Shown here: positions 17,552 to 26,069 of the stretch, piece by piece
Position numbering within the stretch: the first letter of the stretch is position 1
Layout of the letters: the number at the start of each line of letters is the position of its first letter
Origin: Cytophagaceae bacterium
GTDB taxonomy: Bacteria > Bacteroidota > Bacteroidia > Cytophagales > Cyclobacteriaceae
Reading direction: 5' to 3'
DNA length: 64,000 nt
NCBI GenBank assembly: GCA_006969745.1
Contig: CP030886.1
Span: forward strand, 2,577,234 to 2,641,233
Translations under genes and position numbers: made by a program
The notes under the pieces: model-generated
Databases searched by the model: none
Told to the model about the DNA's origin: nothing
The model's input: the letters and a program-made list of their open reading frames with translations, nothing else

Positions 17552-17806
17552 TCAGCTTGTTTTCGGTTTTAATGGTTTTATTTTCGGTCGCATGGCTTTT
17601 GGCGCTACAGCTTTTTTCACTTGGGCTTGAGTATCCAGTCCATGGGTTCTGCGAATCTTATTAATCAAAAAAAGTTTTTGTTGTGTGAAGCTCTCCGGGT
17701 GCACTTGATTGAAGATTTTTTCAAATTCTGCATATTGACCAGGTTCCGCAGTTTTATATTTCTTCGAATCAATTTTCTTACTTTCCAGATATTCATCAAA
17801 CTTCAT
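17552..17806 (-). CDS. Small conserved-type protein of unknown function upstream of kbl
   Basis: An 84-residue basic protein starting [22 protein letters not shown] and ending in a Lys/Pro-rich tail ([13 protein letters not shown]). The middle part ([26 protein letters not shown]) looks helical. The ATG at 17806 is chosen because the longer frame reaching 17881 would run almost onto the divergent tdh start and its extra residues look non-coding. It ends one base before the kbl start, so they are likely co-transcribed. I know similar short proteins next to kbl in other Bacteroidota but no function. Confidence 0.65.
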   Translation of the reverse strand: MKFDEYLESKKIDSKKYKTAEPGQYAEFEKIFNQVHPESFTQQKLFLINKIRRTHGLDTQAQVKKAVAPKAMRPKIKPLKPKTS

Positions 17807-17886
17807 CGCGGCAAATTTAATGGAAGCTAGTTTTCCAACGCGATGTAAATTTGCAATCCTTAAACCAGAAAGAATAACCACTACCC

Positions 17887-18837
17887 ATGGATAAGATCCT
17901 GATAATAGGTGCTTGTGGCCAGCTTGGCACTGAGCTTACATTGAAACTGAGAGAATTAAAAGGAACAGAAAATGTAATTGCCTCTGACTTGCTAGACGAG
18001 CCGGTCGCTCTACTGAGCAACGGGCCCTATGAAAAGCTAAACATTCTAAACAAGGAGTCTTTTCAAATCATACTTGAAGAGCATGCCATTACTCAAGTGT
18101 ATCATTTAGCAGCAGTTCTATCCGCAAAGGGCGAACAAAATCCTCATTTTGCCTGGCAGCTCAATATGGACAGCCTACTTACAGTGCTTGAAGCTGGAAA
18201 GGATAAATTGGAAAAAATCTATTGGCCAAGCTCAATCGCCGTATTCGGTCCGGATACACCTAAAGAAAATACGCCACAAAACACCATCATGAGTCCCAAT
18301 ACGGTTTATGGAATTTCAAAGCTGGCAGGGGAAAGATGGTGTGAATATTACCATGAAAAATATGGAGTGGATGTGAGAAGCCTCAGATACCCTGGGTTAA
18401 TCGGATATAAGGCGTTGCCCGGAGGCGGCACAACAGATTATGCAGTCGATATTTTTCATAAAGCTATAGCTGGAGATAATTATGAATGCTTTTTATCTGA
18501 AAATAGCATGCTCCCAATGATGTACATGGATGATGCCGTGAAAGCAACCATCGACTTGATGGAAACAGCACAGGAAAACGTGAAAGTGAGAAGCTCATAC
18601 AATTTGGCAGCCATGAGTTTTACACCAAAAGAAATTGCTGAAGAAATCAAAAATCACTATCCTGATTTTAAAATCAGCTACAACCCGGATTTCAGGCAAA
18701 AAATAGCTGATAGCTGGCCTGGAAGCATCGACGATAGTGCCGCTAGAAACAATTGGGGATGGCAACATTCTTACGGACTTAAAGAACTCGTGGAGGTAAT
18801 GATTACCAATTTGAAAGAGACAATTGTTTTTGATTAA
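17887..18837 (+). CDS. L-threonine 3-dehydrogenase, SDR (epimerase-like) type
   Basis: A 316-residue extended short-chain dehydrogenase. The NAD-binding motif GACGQLG spans residues 8-14. The catalytic Tyr141 and Lys145 stand in VYGISKLAGERW, and the upstream Ser is in WPSSIAVFG. The substrate loop LRYPGLIGYKALPGGGTTDYA is characteristic of SDR-type threonine dehydrogenases, which oxidise threonine to 2-amino-3-ketobutyrate, rather than of UDP-glucose 4-epimerases. The divergent kbl gene acts on exactly that product, which strengthens the assignment. Only 80 bases lie between its ATG and the small gene on the other strand, so the two directions probably share a control region. The gene is followed by an enoyl-CoA hydratase. 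Confidence 0.85.
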   Translation: MDKILIIGACGQLGTELTLKLRELKGTENVIASDLLDEPVALLSNGPYEKLNILNKESFQIILEEHAITQVYHLAAVLSAKGEQNPHFAWQLNMDSLLTVLEAGKDKLEKIYWPSSIAVFGPDTPKENTPQNTIMSPNTVYGISKLAGERWCEYYHEKYGVDVRSLRYPGLIGYKALPGGGTTDYAVDIFHKAIAGDNYECFLSENSMLPMMYMDDAVKATIDLMETAQENVKVRSSYNLAAMSFTPKEIAEEIKNHYPDFKISYNPDFRQKIADSWPGSIDDSAARNNWGWQHSYGLKELVEVMITNLKETIVFD

Positions 18838-18879
18838 GACAAATTTCTACTTTCTTTCCACTCGAAAAACCAAGCAACC

Positions 18880-19668
18880 ATGGAATCATATGAAAATCTG
18901 GCTCTCGACTTAGCTGATGGTATTCTCACAATAACCATCAATCGAGAGAGCAAAATGAATGCACTAAATCGAGCTACAATGCTCGAAATCAGAGATGCTT
19001 TTCAGTACGTGCAGGACAATCCAAAAGACATCAGAGGTGTGATTTTGACAGGTGCTGGTGAAAAAGCATTTGTTGCTGGGGCAGACATCAGCGAGTTTAC
19101 AGGATTAAGTGAAATGCATGCCCGAAAATTTGCCGAAGAAGGACAAGAAATTTTTCAATCCATTGAGAATAGCCATACACCGGTAATAGCGGTTGTAAAT
19201 GGATTTGCTTTGGGTGGAGGTTGTGAGTTGGCCATGGCCGCTCATATGCGTATAGCCGTAAGTACCGCAAAGTTTGGTCAGCCCGAGGTTAATTTAGGAT
19301 TGATTCCAGGATATGGAGGAACTCAACGACTGACTCAGCTCATAGGTAAAGGACGAGCGTTTGAATTCCTTATGAGTGCCGATATGATTTCTGCAGATCG
19401 GGCGGAACGGCTTGGTTTAGCTAATTATGTAGAAGCAGATAAAGCCGCGGCACTGGCAAAAGCAGTAGAACTATTAAAGAAAATATCCTCGAAAGCACCT
19501 ATAGCTATTGGTTTGGTGATCGATTCGGTCAATGCTTACTTTGAATCTGAATCAAACGGTTATCAAACGGAAGCAAATGCCTTTGCTGGCTGCTTTGGTA
19601 CAGAAGACTTCAAGGAAGGTGTGGCAGCATTTATAGAAAAAAGAAAAGCTGATTTTAAAGGCGAATAA
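18880..19668 (+). CDS. Enoyl-CoA hydratase/isomerase family protein
   Basis: A 262-residue crotonase-fold enzyme, probably hydrating trans-2-enoyl-CoA. The oxyanion-hole segments are present (GEKAFVAGADISEF and VNGFALGGGCELAMA). So are the catalytic glutamate region (FGQPEVNLGLIPGYGGTQRL) and the C-terminal helix (EDFKEGVAAFIEKRKADF). The two glutamates used for hydration correspond to those in GCELA and QPEVN, so a true hydratase is likely rather than a hydrolase. The chain-length specificity cannot be told. It begins 42 bases after the tdh gene and ends three bases before the flippase TTG start. Confidence 0.92.
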   Translation: MESYENLALDLADGILTITINRESKMNALNRATMLEIRDAFQYVQDNPKDIRGVILTGAGEKAFVAGADISEFTGLSEMHARKFAEEGQEIFQSIENSHTPVIAVVNGFALGGGCELAMAAHMRIAVSTAKFGQPEVNLGLIPGYGGTQRLTQLIGKGRAFEFLMSADMISADRAERLGLANYVEADKAAALAKAVELLKKISSKAPIAIGLVIDSVNAYFESESNGYQTEANAFAGCFGTEDFKEGVAAFIEKRKADFKGE

Positions 19669-19671
19669 TCC

Positions 19672-21144
19672 TTGTCAATTCTTAAAAAGCTAGCCAGTGA
19701 GACAGCAGTATATGGTTTGAGCAGTGTGCTTGGCCGAATGCTTAATTATCTGCTGGTACCCCTTTATACATCGGTATTTCTACCATCCGAATATGGCATT
19801 GTTACAGAGCTTTACGCCTATGTTGCTTTTCTGAACATACTATATATCTACGGACTGGAAACTGCATATTTCAGATTCTCCACCAAAGAGAAGGGTGATC
19901 AGTATTTCAATCTGGCTCTCACCAGCATCCTGTTTTCATCTCTATTCCTTTCAGGTCTAATTTGGATTTTCTCCGATCTGATAGCCAATCTATTGCAGTA
20001 CCCTGAAAAATCCCATTATATAAAATGGCTGGCGGCTATTCTTGCTATTGATGCTATTGTTGCAATCCCATTTGCGAGATTACGGCAGATAGGGAAAGCA
20101 AAAAGTTTTGCCGTTTTCAAGCTGTCCAATATTGCTGTAAACATTCTTCTAAACCTGTTTTTTATCCTATGGTGTCCAATGCTATTGGAAGCAAATCCGA
20201 ATGGATTCATTGCTAGTATATATGATCCGAAACTGGGAGTTGGGTATGTTTTTCTCTCCAATCTAATTGCCAATGGACTGTATTTGATATTCTTTATTCC
20301 AGACTGGATTAGGGTAAAACTCAGGTTCAACAAAGCGGAATGGACGCGCATGATGAAGTATGCATGGCCGGTTTTGATCATCGGTTTTGCCGGGGTGACA
20401 AATGAGATGTTGAGCAGGGCAATACTAAAGTATCGATTGCCGGAGGGGTTTTATGAAGGATATACGAATCTCGAAATTCTGGGAATTTTTGGCGCATGTT
20501 ATAAACTCGCCGTTTTCATGACATTATCGGTTCAGGCGTTCAGGTATGCATTCGAGCCCTTCTTTTTTGCACAGGCCAAAGAAAAAAACTCGCCACAAGT
20601 ATTCAGTAAAATAATGACCTGGTTCGTCTTGTTTACTGCCTTTAGCTGGCTTGCTCTCTGTGTTTTTATGCCATATTATGCACCTATTTTCTTAAGGCAG
20701 GACAGTTATCTTATGGCACTGGATGCTGTACCATGGTTGCTCGGAGGAGGGTTGTTTTTAGGCGTCTTTTACAATCTGTCCCTATGGTACAAATTGACAG
20801 ACAAAACACTCTATGGAGCTTACATTAGTCTGATTGGGGCCTTAAGTACCTTTGTTCTCAATTGGCTGCTAATACCGATAATGGGTTATATGGGATCAGC
20901 CATCGCTACTTTTATCTCCTACTTAACGATGGTAGTGATTTCATATGTATGGGGAGCAAGACATTACCCAGTCCCCTATCAGGCACTAAAGGTTATTGGA
21001 TACATAAGTTTTGCAGGTTTAGGGATATTTATCAATACACTCTTACAACAATCGTTGCTGAGGGCCGTTTTGATCGTCTTAATCTTTCTAACTTTGCCAA
21101 TCATTTTAGAAAGAAGATCATTTCAAAAGCTCAAAGCTAAATAG
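19672..21144 (+). CDS. Polysaccharide/lipid-linked sugar flippase (MOP superfamily)
   Basis: A 490-residue integral membrane protein with about 13-14 hydrophobic segments, starting SILKKLASETAVYGLSSVLGRMLNYLLVPLYTS. That lead is characteristic of Wzx/MVF-type polysaccharide transporters that move lipid-linked sugars across the inner membrane. The start is TTG at 19672, three bases after the hydratase stop; no ATG occurs before the conserved lead. The gene is followed at 22 bases by a sugar nucleotidyltransferase, so a role in cell-surface glycan supply is plausible. In Bacteroidota this pair usually heads the TPR-DUF4292-EnvC run that also follows here. The precise substrate is not inferable. 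Confidence 0.88.
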   Translation: MSILKKLASETAVYGLSSVLGRMLNYLLVPLYTSVFLPSEYGIVTELYAYVAFLNILYIYGLETAYFRFSTKEKGDQYFNLALTSILFSSLFLSGLIWIFSDLIANLLQYPEKSHYIKWLAAILAIDAIVAIPFARLRQIGKAKSFAVFKLSNIAVNILLNLFFILWCPMLLEANPNGFIASIYDPKLGVGYVFLSNLIANGLYLIFFIPDWIRVKLRFNKAEWTRMMKYAWPVLIIGFAGVTNEMLSRAILKYRLPEGFYEGYTNLEILGIFGACYKLAVFMTLSVQAFRYAFEPFFFAQAKEKNSPQVFSKIMTWFVLFTAFSWLALCVFMPYYAPIFLRQDSYLMALDAVPWLLGGGLFLGVFYNLSLWYKLTDKTLYGAYISLIGALSTFVLNWLLIPIMGYMGSAIATFISYLTMVVISYVWGARHYPVPYQALKVIGYISFAGLGIFINTLLQQSLLRAVLIVLIFLTLPIILERRSFQKLKAK

Positions 21145-21165
21145 CTATCACTCAATACTTTTTCT

Positions 21166-22164
21166 ATGAATTTAATCATTCCGATGGCCGGAAAGGGAAA
21201 GCGACTTAGGCCACATACCTTAACCACTCCCAAACCTTTGATTCCAATTGCAGGTAAGCCGATCGTCCAACGGTTGGTGGAAGATATAGCAGAGGTAACT
21301 CCAGAAAAGATCCAAAAGATAGGATTTGTGATAGGCGATTTTGATGAAGACATAAAAGATAAGCTAAGAGAAATTGCCAACGAAGCAGGAGCTGAAGCTC
21401 ATTTTTATGTCCAGGAAACGGCAGAGGGAACTGCACACGCCATTGCTTGTGCGAATGAAATTCTAGAAGGAAAAGTAACGGTAGCCTTTTCTGACACGTT
21501 GTTTCGCGCAGATTTCAAGCTTAACCCTGAAGATGACGGAATTATTTGGACCAAGCAAATAGAGGACCCGAGCGCATTTGGTGTTGTAAAGACAAATGAA
21601 GAAGGAATAATTACGGATTTTGTTGAAAAACCGACGGAATTTGTGTCTGATCAGGCCATTATTGGTATCTATTACTTCAAAAATGGAGAAGACCTGCGGT
21701 CAGAAATTGATTATTTGATTTCAAATAATATACGTGGAGGAGGGGAGTTTCAGTTGACAATGGCATTAGAAAACCTGAAAAATAAGGGGACCAATTTCAC
21801 AATTGGCACAGTAAATGAATGGCTAGATTGTGGAAACAAAGCAATAACTGTAGAGTCAAATTCAAGATATCTTGGTTTTTTGGAGGGGAGGAATTTGAAA
21901 TCTGCGTCAGCTAAAATTGAAAATTGTGAAATAATTGAGCCTGTTTTCATAGGGGAAGGAACAGAAATATCGAACTCCACTATAGGTCCCAATGTTTCAG
22001 TAGGAAAAAATTGTAAGATTAGTAACTCTAAACTCTCTGAATCACTCATTCAAAATAACACGTCTCTTGTAGGCGTTGAATTAACCAACTCAATGATTGG
22101 AAACTTCGTTAATTTGAAAGGTCAGCCGAAATCAGTGAGTATCGGCGATTACAGCGAATGGTAA
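21166..22164 (+). CDS. Sugar-phosphate nucleotidyltransferase with left-handed beta-helix tail
   Basis: A 332-residue enzyme. The N-terminal domain (about 1-235) is an NTP-transferase fold with the signature AGKGKRLRPHTLTTPKPLIPIAGKPI near residues 8-33, the acidic FSDT metal site and ITDFVEKP. The C-terminal part (about 245-332) has hexapeptide-like repeats (IENCEIIEPVFIGEGTEI, ISNSTIGPNVSVGKNCKI). It is likely a dTDP- or UDP-glucose-type pyrophosphorylase, activating a hexose 1-phosphate; the true sugar is unknown. It overlaps the next gene (TPR protein) by seven bases. Its position behind a flippase suggests both work on the same surface glycan, which is inference. Confidence 0.87.
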   Translation: MNLIIPMAGKGKRLRPHTLTTPKPLIPIAGKPIVQRLVEDIAEVTPEKIQKIGFVIGDFDEDIKDKLREIANEAGAEAHFYVQETAEGTAHAIACANEILEGKVTVAFSDTLFRADFKLNPEDDGIIWTKQIEDPSAFGVVKTNEEGIITDFVEKPTEFVSDQAIIGIYYFKNGEDLRSEIDYLISNNIRGGGEFQLTMALENLKNKGTNFTIGTVNEWLDCGNKAITVESNSRYLGFLEGRNLKSASAKIENCEIIEPVFIGEGTEISNSTIGPNVSVGKNCKISNSKLSESLIQNNTSLVGVELTNSMIGNFVNLKGQPKSVSIGDYSEW

Positions 22165-23873
22165 GATTGATGCGAATAGTTTTATTTTCAGTAGTGCTTT
22201 TAACCTCTTTCCTTTCCTTTTCTCAAAAGAAAAAGAAAGATGTAGTTGTGCCTTTAACCCAGGAAGACTCACTCAAAGTTGAAGGAGTGTTGGTAGAAGC
22301 GGAAAAGCAACTGATACTTGAAAATCATGCTAAGGCACTTGAAAATTTCTATGTAGCACTGGAAATGAATACTGAAAGTGCTGCCATCAACTTTAAAATT
22401 GCTGAGGTCTTAGCCAAAAGCAATGAAGGCCAAAAGGCTCTGCCATACGGCCTTAGAGCTATAGAGCTAGATCCCAAGAATAAATATTACAGGTTAGGTT
22501 TAGCACGTATTTACCAATCCATTGGATTTTACATGGATGCTGCAAAAACCTATGAAGGTTTGCTTGAATACTTTCCCGCTGAAGAGAATGCATTATATGA
22601 GCTTGCTGAGCTATATCAACTTACTGGCAGAAGAGATGAAATGTTCAAAGTATTTGATCAGATCGAAGCTCAGCTGGGTGTAAAAGAAGAAATCACCCGA
22701 GAAAAGCAACGAATCTACATGAAGGAAGGAAAGCTGGATGAAGTGATCGCTGAGTATGATAAACTAATTGACGCATACCCGAATGAATCTTCGTATAAGT
22801 CAGAACTGATCAATTTTCTCATTCAAAATAAAAGACTAGATAGAGCTGAGGAAGCAATAGCAGATTATGAAGCATCTGAATCATCATCATCAAGAATTAC
22901 AATGATGAAAAGTGAGCTGGCCTGGATGAAAGGCGAAAAAGAGAAATCAATTCAGCTGCTCAGCCAAGCCTTTGAAACAAACTCAATAGATTTCAATGCC
23001 AAGTTTCAAATCATCTCAAACTATTTGGTGATGAGTCCTGATGCGGAGACCAGGTCACAGCTCACCACAATAGCAATTCAATTGGCAGACCAATATCAGG
23101 ATGAGTTTAAGGCTCAAGCCTTCGTTGGAGATATGCTATATCAGGATGGTAAAAGCCAGGAAGCTGTGAGATACTATTTAAAAGCAGTAAAACTGAACGC
23201 TTCAAATTATTCAGTATGGCAAAACATACTAAACGTCGAGGCAGATCTAAATCAATACGATAGTGTAGTTCTTCACGCAGAAAGAGCACTTGAGTATTTC
23301 CCCAACCAAGCCTTGCTTTACTATTTTGCAGGTACCGGACACCTCATCAATAATGACTACAGGAAAGCTGTAAGGATGCTAGATCAAGGCAAGAAGTACA
23401 CAGTCGATCCAAACTTACTGACTGTCTTTTACGGACAGCTAGGAGATGCTTACAATGGACTTCAGGAAAATGAAAAATCATACAAGGCATATGATAAGGC
23501 CCTTGAAAATGGACCAAACAATGACCATGTATTAAATAACTACAGCTACTATTTATCCCTTGAGAATAGGGATTTGGAGAAAGCTTTAGAGATGTCGACA
23601 CGATTGGTGGAGCAGCATCCAGACAACCCGACCTATCTGGATACACACGGCTGGGTGTTATACACAAGCGGAAAATTCAAGGAGTCAAGAAAATTTCTTG
23701 AAAAAGCAGCGTCGCTCGACGATGATGGCACAGTCATTGAACATTACGGAGATGTACTCTTCCAGTTGGGGGAAGTAGAAGAAGCCATCAAGCAGTGGGA
23801 AAGAGCCCGAGACCTGGGAAGTGCATCAGAATTGATTGGGAAGAAAATTTCAGATAGAAAGCTTTATGAATAA
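22158..23873 (+). CDS. Secreted tetratricopeptide repeat protein
   Basis: A 571-residue protein with a signal peptide (ending FLSFSQ, about residue 24) and a solenoid of about a dozen TPR units. Clear units include residues about 40-75, DAAKTYEGLLEYFPAEENALYELAELY, SQEAVRYYLKAVKLNASNYSVW, KAYDKALENGPNNDHVLNNYSYYL and EKALEMSTRLVEQHPDNPTYLDTHGWVLY. It is presumably periplasmic or outer-membrane attached and mediates protein contacts. The ATG at 22158 overlaps the previous gene; the ATG at 22170 (MRIVLFS) is an equally good start for the signal peptide. In Bacteroidota it is conserved beside the DUF4292 and EnvC-like genes that follow, suggesting an envelope role. Confidence 0.88.
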   Translation: MVRLMRIVLFSVVLLTSFLSFSQKKKKDVVVPLTQEDSLKVEGVLVEAEKQLILENHAKALENFYVALEMNTESAAINFKIAEVLAKSNEGQKALPYGLRAIELDPKNKYYRLGLARIYQSIGFYMDAAKTYEGLLEYFPAEENALYELAELYQLTGRRDEMFKVFDQIEAQLGVKEEITREKQRIYMKEGKLDEVIAEYDKLIDAYPNESSYKSELINFLIQNKRLDRAEEAIADYEASESSSSRITMMKSELAWMKGEKEKSIQLLSQAFETNSIDFNAKFQIISNYLVMSPDAETRSQLTTIAIQLADQYQDEFKAQAFVGDMLYQDGKSQEAVRYYLKAVKLNASNYSVWQNILNVEADLNQYDSVVLHAERALEYFPNQALLYYFAGTGHLINNDYRKAVRMLDQGKKYTVDPNLLTVFYGQLGDAYNGLQENEKSYKAYDKALENGPNNDHVLNNYSYYLSLENRDLEKALEMSTRLVEQHPDNPTYLDTHGWVLYTSGKFKESRKFLEKAASLDDDGTVIEHYGDVLFQLGEVEEAIKQWERARDLGSASELIGKKISDRKLYE

Positions 23874-24609
23874 GCTCATAATATTTTGTCTCATCGGAGC
23901 AGTTGGACTTAGCTCTTGCAATAGAAAAGCTGGAGCCATCTTTGGAAAAAAGAAAGATAAGCTTGAAGTCGTTGATCCCGAATTTGACTACATGTCCGCT
24001 AAGGCTAAATTCAGCTTTGACGATGGCAAAAAAAGTGTGTCTGCAACAGCAAATTTCAGAATCAAGAAAGATAGTATCATTTGGATATCAGTATCGCCCG
24101 GGTTAGGTATTGAAGTTGCTCGAGTATTAATCGATAATGACAACATTTATGTGATTGATAAATTGAACAAGCACTATTACGAATATACCTTTCAGGAGCT
24201 ATCCATAGAATATGATTTTGATTTCAATTTTCAGATGATCCAGTCTGTCATTCTTGGCAACCTTGTGGAGCCTTATCAAAAACAACGTGTAGAAAGGATG
24301 GACAACTATTTCACCTACACGGCATCTAAAGGAGTCTACCTCTATCAAAATTACATTGGAGCTTCAACCATGAAGCTTGAAAAAGTTCAGGTATTTGATG
24401 AAGATACAAGAAACACTATTTCAGTAAATTACAGTGATTTTATCCTAGTGAACAGCCAGATTTTTCCAAACGAGATTTCGGCAGTTATTGACTATGATGC
24501 GAACAACAAACCGAATACAGAGGTTGAAATTTCCTTCAGTAGAATGGCCATCGAAGACGGACCAATCGGCTTTCCTTTCTCCGTACCAAATAAGTATGAG
24601 AGGAAATAA
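23866..24609 (+). CDS. DUF4292 lipoprotein (LolA/LolB-like build)
   Basis: A 247-residue lipoprotein: the signal peptide MNKLIIFCLIGAVGLSSC has a lipobox with Cys18. The start at 23866 is chosen because the longer frame from 23836 would put ten unrelated residues before the signal peptide and overlap the TPR gene further; the chosen ATG overlaps it by eight bases. The body is beta-rich with the pattern AKFSFDDGKKSVSATANFRIKKDSIIWISVSPGLGIEVARVLI, which resembles the half-barrel of LolA/LolB lipoprotein carriers. The DUF4292 call is fairly firm. The LolB-like role is an inference from the fold-like pattern and lipidation. It overlaps the EnvC-like gene by 14 bases. Confidence 0.85.
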   Translation: MNKLIIFCLIGAVGLSSCNRKAGAIFGKKKDKLEVVDPEFDYMSAKAKFSFDDGKKSVSATANFRIKKDSIIWISVSPGLGIEVARVLIDNDNIYVIDKLNKHYYEYTFQELSIEYDFDFNFQMIQSVILGNLVEPYQKQRVERMDNYFTYTASKGVYLYQNYIGASTMKLEKVQVFDEDTRNTISVNYSDFILVNSQIFPNEISAVIDYDANNKPNTEVEISFSRMAIEDGPIGFPFSVPNKYERK

Positions 24610-25792
24610 CCTTCACCTTACCATATTCTTTATCGTCCTCTGTTTTCTAAGCTTTGATTTGCAAGCACAGAAAACAAAAAATCAACTAGAGCAGGAAAAG
24701 AAAGAAAATCTCAGAAAGATAGCTGAGGCAGAGCGCATCCTTAATGAGACGGCAGATGAGAAAAAGGCGACGCTCGGACAACTTCAAGCACTAAATCAAC
24801 AAATTAATGCTCGAGAATTGTTGATAAGATCCATAGGTTCGGAGATCAGGATTCTGGATAATGAAATTTCGGATTTACGTATTGTGGTATCCTCACTACA
24901 AAATGATTTAAAATTTCTAAAAGAAGAATACGCCGCACAGATCTATGCCTCATACAAGGCAAACAGAGGAAACAGTCGCCTGATGTTTTTGTTCTCAGCG
25001 AGAAATTTCAACCAACTGTTACAAAGGCTAAAGTATTTGGAGCAGTATGCAGAAGCCAGAAGATTGCAGGCAGAACAAATTGAGGTTGTGGCCAAAGAAT
25101 TAAATGATCAGCGAAGCAAAGTGGAGGCAAAACGAGCCGAACAGCAGAGGTTGCTCAATCAGCAGGTAAGAGAAAGTAGAAAACTTGCTAATTCGAAAAA
25201 GAAGCAATCTGAACTGGTAGCACAGCTTACCAAAAAAGAGAGGCAGTTGCGCAGAGAAGTTGAAAATAGAAAAGCAGCAAATGCACGATTAAATACACTA
25301 ATTGCTAAAATCATTGAAGACGAAGCGCGGAAAACCTCGACAGCTTCCACAGCAGAAGCAGCCAGTGCAGCGGAGCTCACACGAATGTTTGAATCAAAAA
25401 AGAATAATCTGACCTGGCCTGTAGGTACTGGATTTATCGCTTCTAAATTTGGTAAACAGCCACATCCAGTGTTAAAGAAAATTACGGTGGTTAACGACGG
25501 AGTAGGCATCCAAACCGAAAAAGACTCTGATGTCAAAGCGGTATTTGATGGGGAAGTAACACTGATAGGTACAATTCCAGGAAAAAATAACGTAGTAGTG
25601 ATTCGTCATGGATCTTACCTTACGGTTTATGCTCAATTAAAGAATGTGAATGTGAAGAAAGGGCAGAGAGTAAAAGCAAACGATATTATTGGCGAAGTGT
25701 ATACCGATCGCGACGGCATTTCTGAGCTGGAATTTCAGGTTTATAAAGGCACTACCAAACTCAATCCGGAAAATTGGCTTGCAATGAAGTGA
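24596..25792 (+). CDS. EnvC-like murein hydrolase activator with degenerate M23 domain
   Basis: A 398-residue periplasmic protein. After a signal peptide (ending SFDLQAQ) comes a long coiled coil (about residues 28-270, KNQLEQEKKENLRKIAEAERIL onward), then a LytM/M23 domain (about 285-398, starting WPVGTGFIASKFGKQPHP). Active M23 enzymes need HxxxD and HxH; here the first site reads VVNDGVGIQT with Asn in place of His, and the second reads SELEFQVY with Glu in place of His. It is therefore probably not a hydrolase but an EnvC-type activator of cell-division amidases. The ATG at 24596 sits inside the DUF4292 gene by 14 bases; the upstream extension is not family-like. It is the last gene before a TatA promoter region. 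Confidence 0.88.
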   Translation: MRGNNLHLTIFFIVLCFLSFDLQAQKTKNQLEQEKKENLRKIAEAERILNETADEKKATLGQLQALNQQINARELLIRSIGSEIRILDNEISDLRIVVSSLQNDLKFLKEEYAAQIYASYKANRGNSRLMFLFSARNFNQLLQRLKYLEQYAEARRLQAEQIEVVAKELNDQRSKVEAKRAEQQRLLNQQVRESRKLANSKKKQSELVAQLTKKERQLRREVENRKAANARLNTLIAKIIEDEARKTSTASTAEAASAAELTRMFESKKNNLTWPVGTGFIASKFGKQPHPVLKKITVVNDGVGIQTEKDSDVKAVFDGEVTLIGTIPGKNNVVVIRHGSYLTVYAQLKNVNVKKGQRVKANDIIGEVYTDRDGISELEFQVYKGTTKLNPENWLAMK

Positions 25793-25836
25793 AATAAAAT
25801 GTCACCTTATTACTCCATGCTCCGTTTCTAAATACA

Positions 25837-25844
25837 TATCTTTG
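25837..25844 (+). promoter_or_regulatory. Candidate -7 element upstream of tatA
   Basis: TATCTTTG at 25837-25844 matches TAnnTTTG exactly and lies 22 bases before the tatA ATG. No good TTG is present at -33, so support is partial. It would give a short leader for the tatA-gatA-transglycosylase genes. Confidence 0.45.
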
Positions 25845-25865
25845 TAATCTAAAAATTTAATAGCA

Positions 25866-26066
25866 ATGCATACATCATTATTATTTGCAATGCCAGGGTG
25901 GACTGAGATGATTATTATCGCTCTATTCATTATCATTTTCTTCGGAGCGAAGAAAATACCTGAAATCGCGAGAGGCATGGGAAAAGGCATCAGGGAGTTT
26001 AAGGATGCAACCAAGGAAATCAAGAACGAAATAAACGAAGGTTCCAGCGAGGAAAAAAAGGCGTAA
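25866..26066 (+). CDS. tatA: Twin-arginine translocase subunit TatA/E
   Basis: A 66-residue protein: a short lead, one transmembrane helix (about residues 13-27, IIIALFIIIFFG), the hinge FFGAKKIPEIARGMGKGIREFK, and a charged tail rich in Lys and Glu. This is the TatA/E layout of the pore-forming subunit that exports folded proteins. The phenylalanine-glycine hinge and the amphipathic helix are intact. It is followed after three bases by gatA; tatB and tatC are not in the window. Confidence 0.93.
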   Translation: MHTSLLFAMPGWTEMIIIALFIIIFFGAKKIPEIARGMGKGIREFKDATKEIKNEINEGSSEEKKA

Positions 26067-26069
26067 ACC

